Origin: an uncultured Methylobacter sp.
Lineage (GTDB): Bacteria > Pseudomonadota > Gammaproteobacteria > Methylococcales > Methylomonadaceae
Length of the DNA: 41,504 nucleotides
Direction of reading: 5' to 3'
Assembly (NCBI GenBank): GCA_903832775.1
Contig: CAILCX010000145.1
Location: forward strand, 1-41,504
Below the pieces are notes generated by a model. It worked only from the letters and a program-made list of their open reading frames with translations. It ran no database searches and had not been told where the DNA came from. The position numbers were made by a program, and so were the translations under genes. Numbering within the stretch: the first letter of the stretch is position 1; each line of letters opens with the position of its first letter. This document shows, one piece after another, positions 28,325 through 36,434 of this stretch.

Positions 28325-29068
28325 TCAGTGCTCCAACACAGGTTCAGCCAACACGACATTCTGCTGACTACGTAACAAGGATATTGTTTCATTTAAATCA
28401 AGGCTATTTTTATCTGCACCCAATCTCACTATATAGGCGCCAATTTTATTAGGCCCTTCTATAATTTGCCCATGGATTTTTTCAAGCACATTATCAATGT
28501 CCACCGTGGACAAGGACTCTTTAAAAACCACGTTTAATTTTACACCCTCTTCAATTTCCGGTTTGGTAGCCGATAGCGTGATATAATCAGCTAAATCAGA
28601 TGAATGTTGCCCGTTATGCATCATAATTGGAATAATTACCAAAACCAACGAGGCCGCAATTGCAAAGTTTTTTAACGTATCAACATTAAATCCTAAGAAT
28701 CGTCTACCTCGACTTGAAGTTTTACCCAGTAAATTTGGCTTACCGCCCCCACTATCTTTTGTATTTGTATTTACATTTACCTGAACTAAAGTGGGTGCAG
28801 AAGTTTTCAAGTCTGGCCTGACTGCTCTAAGCCTCGCCTCTAAACTAGCAAAAGATGTTTCGGCTGCCACCTCTAGAATCGATGATTGCTTGACAGTTTT
28901 AGCCAGTTTATTCAAGCTATTCATCTGACTTCTGCACATAATACATGTACGAAGATGTTTTTCGACCAACTGGTTCTCAACCTGATCTAGCGTTTTATTT
29001 TGATACCAAGGCAATAGTAACTGCATTTGTTGGTGTGTATCGGCTGATAGCAAATTTTGGTTATTCAT
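28325..29068 (-). CDS. Membrane zinc-finger anti-sigma factor with prodomain-like periplasmic domain
   Basis: Predicted inhibitor of the ECF sigma factor encoded at 29515-30141. The start at 29068 gives 247 residues; an earlier in-frame start at 29119 lies inside the preceding gene. The N-terminus has an H-x3-C-x2-C zinc motif (His38, Cys42, Cys45) typical of zf-HC2/ZAS anti-sigma domains, preceded by LLLPWYQNKTLD. One membrane helix spans about 134-150. The C-terminal periplasmic part (about 175-247) has the VLEKIHGQIIEGPNKIGAYI-VRLG pattern ending NVVLAEP, which resembles subtilase inhibitor/prodomain (I9-like) modules. The next gene is a subtilase. I infer that the protease could bind or cleave this domain. 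Confidence 0.8.
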   Translation of the reverse strand: MNNQNLLSADTHQQMQLLLPWYQNKTLDQVENQLVEKHLRTCIMCRSQMNSLNKLAKTVKQSSILEVAAETSFASLEARLRAVRPDLKTSAPTLVQVNVNTNTKDSGGGKPNLLGKTSSRGRRFLGFNVDTLKNFAIAASLVLVIIPIMMHNGQHSSDLADYITLSATKPEIEEGVKLNVVFKESLSTVDIDNVLEKIHGQIIEGPNKIGAYIVRLGADKNSLDLNETISLLRSQQNVVLAEPVLEH

Positions 29069-29072
29069 AACT

Positions 29073-29498
29073 TTAATTCTCTTGGTTATACGTAAACGCT
29101 TGTAGCTTTTTACGGGCATTTGACATACTGGACTTCACTAAATTCTCTGAACTATTAATCATTTTGGCAATATCCTGATAGGATCTTCCATGAAAAAAAG
29201 TTAGCCCGATAATAAGTCGCTGGTCCGGCTCCAGTATCCCAAAAGCAGAACTAAGCCACTCTTCATTATCAAATCTCTTATCTGAAGCAATAAGCCCACA
29301 AATCCAGATAGATAGCTTACTAGCGTAATCTGAAAATTCTTGTTTTTCCAAAACCAGTGATAAATCGCTTCCCAAACAAATATTTTCCAGATGATTTTTT
29401 ACTCTTTGCAAATCATTGTTTTCCAAGGTTTGATTAAGATACCAAGGCAAAAGCGACATGACTTGTTGGTGCTGATCGTTTAATAATGAAGTTCGCAT
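29073..29498 (-). CDS. Chimeric protein: anti-sigma-like N-terminus, sigma region 4 C-terminus
   Basis: Intact 141-residue ORF between sigma and anti-sigma genes, starting at ATG 29498 (a TTG at 29531 is possible). Residues 5-44 (LLNDQHQQVMSLLPWYLNQTLE to KNHLENICL) match the start of the downstream anti-sigma factor (LLSADTHQQMQLLLPWYQNKTLD to KHLRTCIMC), but the zinc motif is broken. Residues 58-136 match the sigma factor from YQSKLSTWIFGIA onward and keep region 4 (WLSSAFGILEPDQR, SYQDIAKMINSSENLVKSS), with about 35 residues of linker missing. It lacks region 2.1-2.2 needed for core polymerase. The likely origin is deletion after tandem duplication of a sigma/anti-sigma pair. The ribosome site is weak. 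Confidence 0.75.
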   Translation of the reverse strand: MRTSLLNDQHQQVMSLLPWYLNQTLENNDLQRVKNHLENICLGSDLSLVLEKQEFSDYASKLSIWICGLIASDKRFDNEEWLSSAFGILEPDQRLIIGLTFFHGRSYQDIAKMINSSENLVKSSMSNARKKLQAFTYNQEN

Positions 29499-29514
29499 AA
29501 CATTAACCGAGGTA

Positions 29515-30141
29515 CTATTGATTACTTGCAAAATTTTTTAACTTCTTTCGCGCATGAAACATACGCGTTTTTACAGTATTTTCCGGACAATCTAAAATTT
29601 TGGCAATTTCCTGGTAATTAAGCTCGTGATAGAACGTCAGTTCAATTACCGCTCGTTGATCCGGTGTCAAAATCCCCAAGGCAGTGTTCAACCAGTCTTC
29701 ATTTTCCCAACTGTGTATTGTAAGACTCACTTCGTCGCCCTCAACATCTAGCAAATCATCAACATTGACTTCACTTTTATGTTTAGCATTCTTGGACATA
29801 GCCTTAAGTGCCTTGTTATAAGCGATTCCAAAAATCCAGGTAGAAAGCTTACTCTGATATTTAAAACGATCCGGGCGCTTCCAAATTACCAACAAAGTTT
29901 CCTGAATCAGCTCCTCAACAAAATCTGGATCACGGGTTACACGAAGAATGAACCGAAATAACCTGGGATAGTAAATCTTGTAAAATACTTCAAATGCAGA
30001 CGCGTCACCTTCAACAATAAGCCTAAACAAAACATACTCATCAACACCTGCCTCTGATTTTTCAGACAAGGATTTCTGACTCCGGTTTGGAACCAACCTT
30101 AAAGGTGTTGATATCTCTGTATTTGCCTTTGATATGTTCAT
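29515..30141 (-). CDS. ECF-type RNA polymerase sigma factor
   Basis: Group 4 sigma factor of 208 residues. After a 35-residue variable N-terminus it has region 2 (FRLIVEGDASAFEVFYKIYYPRLFRFILR, then EELIQETLLVIWKRPDRF and the -10-binding YQSKLSTWIFGIAYNKALK) and region 4 (LGILTPDQRAVIELTFYHELNYQEIAKILDCPENTVKTRMFHARKKL), the -35-binding helix-turn-helix. It is first in the operon that also encodes the chimera, the anti-sigma factor and the subtilase, so it probably controls that operon or envelope functions; the regulon cannot be seen from here. Confidence 0.9.
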   Translation of the reverse strand: MNISKANTEISTPLRLVPNRSQKSLSEKSEAGVDEYVLFRLIVEGDASAFEVFYKIYYPRLFRFILRVTRDPDFVEELIQETLLVIWKRPDRFKYQSKLSTWIFGIAYNKALKAMSKNAKHKSEVNVDDLLDVEGDEVSLTIHSWENEDWLNTALGILTPDQRAVIELTFYHELNYQEIAKILDCPENTVKTRMFHARKKLKNFASNQ

Positions 30142-30207
30142 CTCATTTCAAGTATCGTTAAGTAGGTTCCAAACTAAGGTAATAAAGTTCAAATGCCAGA
30201 AAAAAAA

Positions 30208-30963
30208 TTAAAATCCTACTGTTAATGACAACAGATATTTATTGGTTAAGGGACGCGGATAAAACTCATCATGATCCAGATCAGTGTCAAAATGTTCTTT
30301 TACATAAGCATCAACATAACGAATATCCAGCGCTAAATAAGACGTTAAAAACCACGAAACGCCTAAATTCCAGTAAAAAAAGTTTTGACCTATCAACCCT
30401 TTGGCCTGATAGTAACCCAATCCTCCAGAGAACCTCACCGTATCCAAAATATCACGACGATAAATCAACTCATAATTGGGTATAGTTACATGTCGTTGAT
30501 ATGCGTTGGGAGCAACTGACACTTTCGCGCTTAACCAATCCTGATAATGTAAGGCCGCGTTCAATTCAGCATAGTCGCCAGCCTGTCCAAAAATATTACC
30601 ATTATAAATATAACCACTCACAGACAACTCGGTTCTCAAGTTTGAAGAAATTGGCATAGCCCAGCCGACATAGGGTTTTATTTCAACTGTTGCCAAATTA
30701 GACCTACGTAAACTGTCAAAATTTACTTGTGACAACCCCAACCCTGTAAACCAACCATTATCATTCTGATAATCGAGGTGGCCTTGAAATACCGGATTGC
30801 CCTGACTTTTAGAATATCCACGATAAACATAATTACTTAAAACACCAACCTCTCCATGCCACTCCGCATGAGCAGGTGATAAACCCAACAACATGCAAAA
30901 AATACCACTAAAAATTTTCTTTTTTAATATTAATAATCTATATTGAAAACCATTCAAATTCAT
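30208..30963 (-). CDS. TorF-family putative outer-membrane beta-barrel protein
   Basis: Predicted outer-membrane protein of 251 residues from ATG 30963. A signal peptide ends near AHAEWHGEVGV. The mature protein begins with EVGVLSNYVYRGYSKSQGNPVFQGHLDY, the typical start of the TorF/TIGR02001 (Gcw_chp) family, and continues as alternating amphipathic strands ending in LLSLTVGF, with the C-terminal aromatic typical of barrel proteins. The family's function is unproven; a channel role is assumed. It lies upstream of, and on the same strand as, the sigma factor, separated by 66 bases. Confidence 0.8.
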   Translation of the reverse strand: MNLNGFQYRLLILKKKIFSGIFCMLLGLSPAHAEWHGEVGVLSNYVYRGYSKSQGNPVFQGHLDYQNDNGWFTGLGLSQVNFDSLRRSNLATVEIKPYVGWAMPISSNLRTELSVSGYIYNGNIFGQAGDYAELNAALHYQDWLSAKVSVAPNAYQRHVTIPNYELIYRRDILDTVRFSGGLGYYQAKGLIGQNFFYWNLGVSWFLTSYLALDIRYVDAYVKEHFDTDLDHDEFYPRPLTNKYLLSLTVGF

Positions 30964-31131
30964 AGTTGATAGTATTGCAATTTCAATTAAGCCCAAATGC
31001 CTTCCCCGATTATAAGCTTACAAAAAACTCATATTATATAACATACGATGGAATCCTTAGATTCATTTCACAAACCATATATTAACCGGGCAACGTCTTC
31101 CTATCGCCCGACAATTTACAACCCTAAAAAC

Positions 31132-33552
31132 TTATTTCAAGCCGGCATCAAATGATTTTAATGCTGGCAAGCCTTTTGGTTTTCTTCCAGCCGCTCCAAC
31201 TGCTGGCAATAATATAGTTTGATCTACTGCCGGGTTTGCCGTCACTTTATTCTCATTTCCCACATGTCCATTTGGTATGGTTAAGGATGGATGATCGAAA
31301 GGTGCTTTTTCCCAACGCACCCGTTCATCAGTAAGAGACTTCATAAACGCCACCAGATCAGCTACATCTGAGCTTGTAAGATTTAATGTTTCTTGCGGTG
31401 GTTGACCTGGATTGCAAGTCGTAGTACCTAATTCCTTGGTGCCGGCCATATCCGGAGCAATATTACTGGCCTGACCGGAAGGCCCAGACAGAAAGCCGGT
31501 ATCATCAATCAGACCGGTTGCGGGATCAGCAGCAACCACACCGTTAACTATGAGCGCACCGCCACACTGACTGTCGATCTCAAACATGTCTTTGCGATCC
31601 CCTCCCCGGTTATAAAACTGAACGACTTGCTCAAGGGTTGACTGACCACCATTGTGAAAATAAGGGCCTGTTAACTCCACATTACGCAAACTTGGAGACT
31701 TAAATGCCCCATCAACCGCATCGCGGTCATCACTAGCAACTGAACCCGTTATCGAAAAAAGAAATGAATCAGTCGTAAAGGGATCTGGCGATAAACTGGA
31801 AATATTATCATTAGAAGCACAGACCGCATTAGAATCATAAGGATTACAAGGCGCAGGTACATTTCTTTTTGCATTTCGAGCAAAAGACAAGGGATTACCA
31901 TAGGGATCACCCGCACCTACACCCAAATCTTCAGCTGTTGGACGTACGCCAATATTATAAAAACCTGAATCATAGAGCGCGAACCCACCGTCACCCATCA
32001 ACATACGTTCAGTATATTTACCAATACCCGGCATATTCTGAAGGTTTTCTACATGAGTAGTTGAAGCAGCTGTAAATTCAGCACCCATGTGACAAGCAAC
32101 ACATTTGCCCTGATTTAAGAAAATATTCAAACCATTGCTTTCCTGGGCAGTAAGCTTCTCACGACCATTAATAGTCTGATCAAAACGTGAATCATCAGAC
32201 ACCAAGGTGGCTTCATAAGCTTGAACCGCCAAGCCCCAGAACAATGAGAAATTATTTTCAATGAGTTTATATCCACCTACCGTTTTAGTATCGGGCACAT
32301 CCCAATAGTCGTTATTAAAGGCGCTTTGTATCAATAACTTATAGGTGTTAGCAGGCTTAATATCTCCAGCCGAAGTCGTGTAGGCTCCCAAGACGCTATC
32401 AGAGACATCAATTTTTTGCTTACCCAAAGGCTTAAGTGACAACATTTTTCTGCCCAAGTCTGGAAACTTCTTACCACCACATGACATTTCCATGTCACTA
32501 AGAGCAGGGCCAACTGCTTGAGATGCCAAGCTAGCGTTGAAAATTTCAACTCTCGTTTTAATCAGCTTACCTTTAGTATCTTTACTATAAATCTCGCCAG
32601 CAGGTGTCAAGTTTATATCGGCAAACCGTCTCATGCCGAAAGGATCGAGACCGTTAAATACGTTATTTGCCCGTCCATCCCAAAAATTACGAAAATTATA
32701 AGCTGCATTAATAACTGTAGGTGTGTTGCGCGGCTCGACTTGACGTACCGAGTTTCCTGCAACATTAAATAATGGCATTTGCGGTCCTGAAATAGGGAAC
32801 TTGATAGTGCAGTTCTCCTGCGTGCCCGGTGCTGTCAGGCCTTTAAAGGTTGAATAAAAAACACCTTGAGAGGAAATCACATCATCACTGTCATAGACAA
32901 TTCTCGCATTTCGATCAGCCTGTAGTGGTTGACCCGGCATAAGGAACTGTGGCTCTTCATATTTTCGTAAAGGAAAATCTGATTTTTTCAGCGTGTAATT
33001 AGGACCTTTTCCAGTAGTAGGAAACAAAGGATCGAGATATGTCGAGTTAGGATTAGAAGCCATAAAATCAAATACACTGCCAACTGGCGTTTTACCATCA
33101 CTGGCAAAGCCGTTGCTAGCATTCCTTACGCCTGGGTCAATCTGGTTTTTAATTCGATTATCAGCGCCTGACTGAAAATGGCAACTGGCGCAGGCAAGAC
33201 CATCACTTCCTACCTGACTATCCCAAAATAACATTTTTCCCAACGCGATAGCCGCCGCCTTGTTTTTAATAATACTTTTATAAACTAATACTTTATTGCC
33301 ATTAGGATCAACGGTATATGGCTCTGGAACTGGCGTACACTTAAGTGAACCAGGGACTTCCGGATTGTTTATCCTATCGTTGGCATTAGCCGCACAAAAC
33401 ACTTGTTGCGGTGTAAGTTTCGGCTGACTGACTACCACTGCCTCTACAGGTTGAGTAAAAGTAATAAGTAGTGTCGCTACCAAACCCAAAAATGCAGTCA
33501 GCTCAAGACCAACCGACATATCTTGCCTAATTAATATAGCATCAGTATTCAT
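31132..33552 (-). CDS. Large secreted di-haem cytochrome c peroxidase/MauG-like protein
   Basis: Predicted periplasmic or surface di-haem enzyme of 806 residues, far longer than the roughly 330-400 of classical bacterial cytochrome c peroxidases. It has a long signal sequence (cleavage near VEA, residue 38). There are two haem c motifs, C121-A-S-C-H125 in LACASCHFQSGA and C484-V-A-C-H488 in GKCVACHMGAE, about 360 residues apart. RNTPTVINAAYNFRNFWDGRANN, FKSPSLRNVELTGPYFHNGG and LVAFMKSLTDERVRWEKAPFDHP are CCP/MauG-family signatures. Size and context recall the surface-associated CCP of Methylococcus capsulatus, but that comparison is from memory. It follows the 778-aa gene by 30 bases, with an AAGAGAA ribosome site. 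Confidence 0.85.
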   Translation of the reverse strand: MNTDAILIRQDMSVGLELTAFLGLVATLLITFTQPVEAVVVSQPKLTPQQVFCAANANDRINNPEVPGSLKCTPVPEPYTVDPNGNKVLVYKSIIKNKAAAIALGKMLFWDSQVGSDGLACASCHFQSGADNRIKNQIDPGVRNASNGFASDGKTPVGSVFDFMASNPNSTYLDPLFPTTGKGPNYTLKKSDFPLRKYEEPQFLMPGQPLQADRNARIVYDSDDVISSQGVFYSTFKGLTAPGTQENCTIKFPISGPQMPLFNVAGNSVRQVEPRNTPTVINAAYNFRNFWDGRANNVFNGLDPFGMRRFADINLTPAGEIYSKDTKGKLIKTRVEIFNASLASQAVGPALSDMEMSCGGKKFPDLGRKMLSLKPLGKQKIDVSDSVLGAYTTSAGDIKPANTYKLLIQSAFNNDYWDVPDTKTVGGYKLIENNFSLFWGLAVQAYEATLVSDDSRFDQTINGREKLTAQESNGLNIFLNQGKCVACHMGAEFTAASTTHVENLQNMPGIGKYTERMLMGDGGFALYDSGFYNIGVRPTAEDLGVGAGDPYGNPLSFARNAKRNVPAPCNPYDSNAVCASNDNISSLSPDPFTTDSFLFSITGSVASDDRDAVDGAFKSPSLRNVELTGPYFHNGGQSTLEQVVQFYNRGGDRKDMFEIDSQCGGALIVNGVVAADPATGLIDDTGFLSGPSGQASNIAPDMAGTKELGTTTCNPGQPPQETLNLTSSDVADLVAFMKSLTDERVRWEKAPFDHPSLTIPNGHVGNENKVTANPAVDQTILLPAVGAAGRKPKGLPALKSFDAGLK

Positions 33553-33582
33553 AATAAATTCTCTTCGAAAGTGTATGCTTAG

Positions 33583-35919
33583 TTAAAATTGGCAAGTGTT
33601 TACAAGGCCAGTAGCAGGGCTTGTTATAACACCACATATCAGTGTCGGCACAATACTTCCAACCCCTCCGCGACTTGAATACACATTAACAGTGACAGGG
33701 AGTGTATAAATATTATTAGGTAATGCTGGATTTCCTCGCGGATGCAGTGCATCTAAAATAGTTCCGGAAGCGGTATACTGCCAGCATGGATTATTTCCGA
33801 CTGGGCACGGCAGTCCACCCACAGGTGCAACAGCCGGATTGGTTACCAGTTGCATCGGCTGAGGATCATTAGCCATCTTTGCTCCATTTGAACTAACTGC
33901 CTGAACATACAATTGCAGATTTGGCGTCGAACTCGGTAATGAAGAAGATGCTGTTACCGTCAAAATACCTTTATTTTGTTTGTTATCCCAAGTTGCTTTA
34001 ATAACATTAACGGTATCTCGTGTTTGATTAGTTGGGATGGTCAATTGCTTTGCCAAACTTCCCGCACATTGGTTCGGCGCTGGCATTGGTTGCGCCCATG
34101 GGGCAGGATCAAGCGTCTGTACAATTGGTGGATTTGTTCCAGCACTAGCTGTAGTCAAAGGCCCCGACCCACAGGCAAGAAAAGCTAGATCCTGAAAGTT
34201 ATTAGGAAGCACTGGATCACCCAAAAACAGATTTTCAGTAAAAATATACTCAAAATTCGGCGCATTATACTGACCTGCAACCAGACCATTAGCATATTTT
34301 CCGGCAGGATTTTTTGGATCCTGATAAGCTTGCGGTATGTAACAAGGCATTGTTCTGCTATTACACATTGACCGGCTTACGACACGTACATTACGAGTCG
34401 GAGGACCATAAGCACCGGCCGCAGGCACAAAGCGGGCGCGACCTATAACCGGCGGGCCGGATGGGTTAACACTGCTCATTAATCGCTCAGTAACCACTCC
34501 GGTAACCTTATCAACATCCATCGCAAAAATATCAACCAAAGTACTAGGATCGGTAGTAAAACCTTCAACTTTAATTCTTCCAGTAACTTCTTGTGGAATA
34601 TTCTGAATCGGCAACGCATTAGTACCGGCAAGTAATGACTCAATCATCACATAAACCGGCTTGGTACCAGGATAGGTATAAATACCTACATGAGCATTTA
34701 TGGTATGAGCAGAAATATAATAGGGTGACACTAACATAGAATTTGCCGTATTTACATCAGCCGTTAATGTGCCCGAGTAATCAATATAATCGCCAATTTC
34801 AAAAGGCGCTTGTCGATCAGCGCGTGTTGTACATGGAATGTTAGTTATTGCACCGTTAGTAGCGGTAATTGTTCCGCAAGGTCCCGGTGCTGGCGCTGGA
34901 TTAACGGGCAATGCATCCATTACAAAGCTGTGGCAATAGCCATCCTTTTGCGCAGGAAAAGCAGGAAAAGTAATACCACCAGCTACGGGTAAATTTGTAC
35001 ATTTAGAACCGTTGACACCTTGTTTGGGACGATTTTGTTGCGGACAAAGCGCATCGGTATCACCGCTGGTGCCAAAAGGATAAGCCCTGGGGATACACAT
35101 TGGAAAACCAGTCGCGGCATGAATCGTTGGATTATCGGTATCGGCTGTAAAACGTTGGTCATACAGACTTTCTTCAACATCACAAGTTCCTTGGGATATA
35201 CAACCAGGTCCGCCATGCTTTAAACCAAATCGACCTACTGGATCATTAATTCGAACCCGAGCATCAGGAGACAAACATTCAGGAGTAACCATGGACTGCC
35301 CAGAAAGACCGTTAGCAGGCAAGCTGGAAGAAACACATAATTCACCGGTTGCGTAATCAATAGACTTAATATATCCCTGGCCTAAATTAAGCGACTGCTG
35401 TGAAATAAAGACTAATCCGGCAATATATTTGGAAACACCTGTTGAGGCATCTTTAACAATATTACCCTGAATATGAATTTCAAAAGAGGGTAATGGCAAG
35501 GCTCCCGGAGTTGTATCCCTATCTTCAAGCGCTAAACCCGAGGTACCTGGAGGTGTACCAGCCGGTACCAATGCCGGATCAAAAAGTTCTGCCCATGTCA
35601 ATGAGGTGGCAGGCATCTGCAGAATGGTATTGCAGGGAATGGTAATCTCAACGCCATTGACAGTTACCCAGCCACCATAAAGACGAGGATCAAGGTTGCT
35701 AGGAGAACCGGGACAAACCCGACGATCCACAGCCGCGCTTTGAATGTGTCCGATTACATCAAACTGTGTAGGAACTCCTGGCGGTGGAGTGATTGGGCTA
35801 ACCGGAAAGATGGCTGGCTTGATTCCATTTAGATTGCCACCTTGTGCGGCGATGGCACAGTTGGCAGCAACTATTATGCTTGTCAAACCTAAAGCAATGG
35901 AAAAGTATCTCAACTTCAT
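33583..35919 (-). CDS. Unrecognised 778-aa cysteine-rich secreted protein
   Basis: I do not recognise this family. The 778-residue product has a clear signal peptide (cleavage near NCAIAA, residue 25), a good AGAGG ribosome site, and about 20 cysteines spread along the chain, often in PC, CP or GC pairs, which suggests disulfide bonding outside the cytoplasm. It is rich in Pro, Gly, Thr and Asn and has no membrane helix or haem motif. Several segments resemble small beta-barrel elements (FDVIGHIQSAAVDRRVCPG, FEIGDYIDYSGTL, VTGRIKVEGFT), and the C-terminal 130 residues look Ig-like. It is co-oriented with, and 30 bases before, the di-haem peroxidase, so it may be a partner or matrix protein. 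That role is inference. Confidence 0.75.
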   Translation of the reverse strand: MKLRYFSIALGLTSIIVAANCAIAAQGGNLNGIKPAIFPVSPITPPPGVPTQFDVIGHIQSAAVDRRVCPGSPSNLDPRLYGGWVTVNGVEITIPCNTILQMPATSLTWAELFDPALVPAGTPPGTSGLALEDRDTTPGALPLPSFEIHIQGNIVKDASTGVSKYIAGLVFISQQSLNLGQGYIKSIDYATGELCVSSSLPANGLSGQSMVTPECLSPDARVRINDPVGRFGLKHGGPGCISQGTCDVEESLYDQRFTADTDNPTIHAATGFPMCIPRAYPFGTSGDTDALCPQQNRPKQGVNGSKCTNLPVAGGITFPAFPAQKDGYCHSFVMDALPVNPAPAPGPCGTITATNGAITNIPCTTRADRQAPFEIGDYIDYSGTLTADVNTANSMLVSPYYISAHTINAHVGIYTYPGTKPVYVMIESLLAGTNALPIQNIPQEVTGRIKVEGFTTDPSTLVDIFAMDVDKVTGVVTERLMSSVNPSGPPVIGRARFVPAAGAYGPPTRNVRVVSRSMCNSRTMPCYIPQAYQDPKNPAGKYANGLVAGQYNAPNFEYIFTENLFLGDPVLPNNFQDLAFLACGSGPLTTASAGTNPPIVQTLDPAPWAQPMPAPNQCAGSLAKQLTIPTNQTRDTVNVIKATWDNKQNKGILTVTASSSLPSSTPNLQLYVQAVSSNGAKMANDPQPMQLVTNPAVAPVGGLPCPVGNNPCWQYTASGTILDALHPRGNPALPNNIYTLPVTVNVYSSRGGVGSIVPTLICGVITSPATGLVNTCQF

Positions 35920-36434
35920 AACAGGAACCTCTATAAATTATTGAATTATCATTAATTCAGTGTAACTATCACTGAATTTTTCTTCTTCGTCGATAAAATT
36001 AAAGCAAGACCTGTACCAACCCAGAAAATCACACCCCAAAAACCATGCACTAAAGCACACTATCAAGCATGACGAGAACTACAACCCAGCTATACAAAAA
36101 CATTACCACTCCCACAAACCGAGACAGTGCCATCAAATATCGCCCTGTGAGGCAAAATATTTTCCCCACGAAGCCCCTCGCCCTTATTAATCGGACACCT
36201 GATGTAGCCAAAAGTTAGAATAGACTGACAAGTAGAGCTATGACACAAAAACTGTAAAACTGCCAAGATCGGAATCGACCTGACAAATCTGTCACTGACC
36301 TGACCAAACACTCACTTAACAAGATGTGAAGCCCAAATTAATCATGTAAAAACACAAAAACCTGAGCCCTTCGAATGCTATGATTTTATAGATTACATTG
36401 CCTGAATTATGTGAACTGTGCCCAGATGCCCCAC
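35920..36434. other. Intergenic region upstream of the 778-aa gene (515 bp)
   Basis: Contains a 9-bp inverted repeat at 35954-35978 and a 32-codon minus-strand ORF at 35952-36050 (GTG start, no ribosome site) whose translation looks like a terminal membrane helix (HGFWGVIFWVGTGLALIL-STKKK). This could be a gene remnant. Nothing else is convincing; the 73-codon frame at 36090-36311 has no ribosome site or recognisable features. Confidence 0.5.
35954..35978. promoter_or_regulatory. Inverted repeat upstream of the 778-aa gene
   Basis: AATTCAGTG and CACTGAATT form a perfect 9-bp inverted repeat with a 7-base centre, 35 bases before the start at 35919. On the plus strand it is followed by T-rich sequence, but no plus-strand gene ends there. 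An operator or leader hairpin of the peroxidase operon is more likely than a terminator. Confidence 0.5.

Noticed and set aside
30142-30170. GGAACC upstream of the ECF sigma gene as an autoregulated ECF -35 box
   Set aside because: It lies only about 30 bases before the ATG and no suitable -10 is found at 16-17 bases, so the promoter match is not convincing.
31085-31110. Weak hairpin (CGGGC/GCCCG) after the di-haem peroxidase gene as a terminator
   Set aside because: Short stem with a wobble pair, long loop and no T-tract.
36090-36311. 73-codon minus-strand ORF between the SCO gene and the 778-aa gene
   Set aside because: No ribosome site, no recognisable motif or membrane profile; likely a chance open frame.
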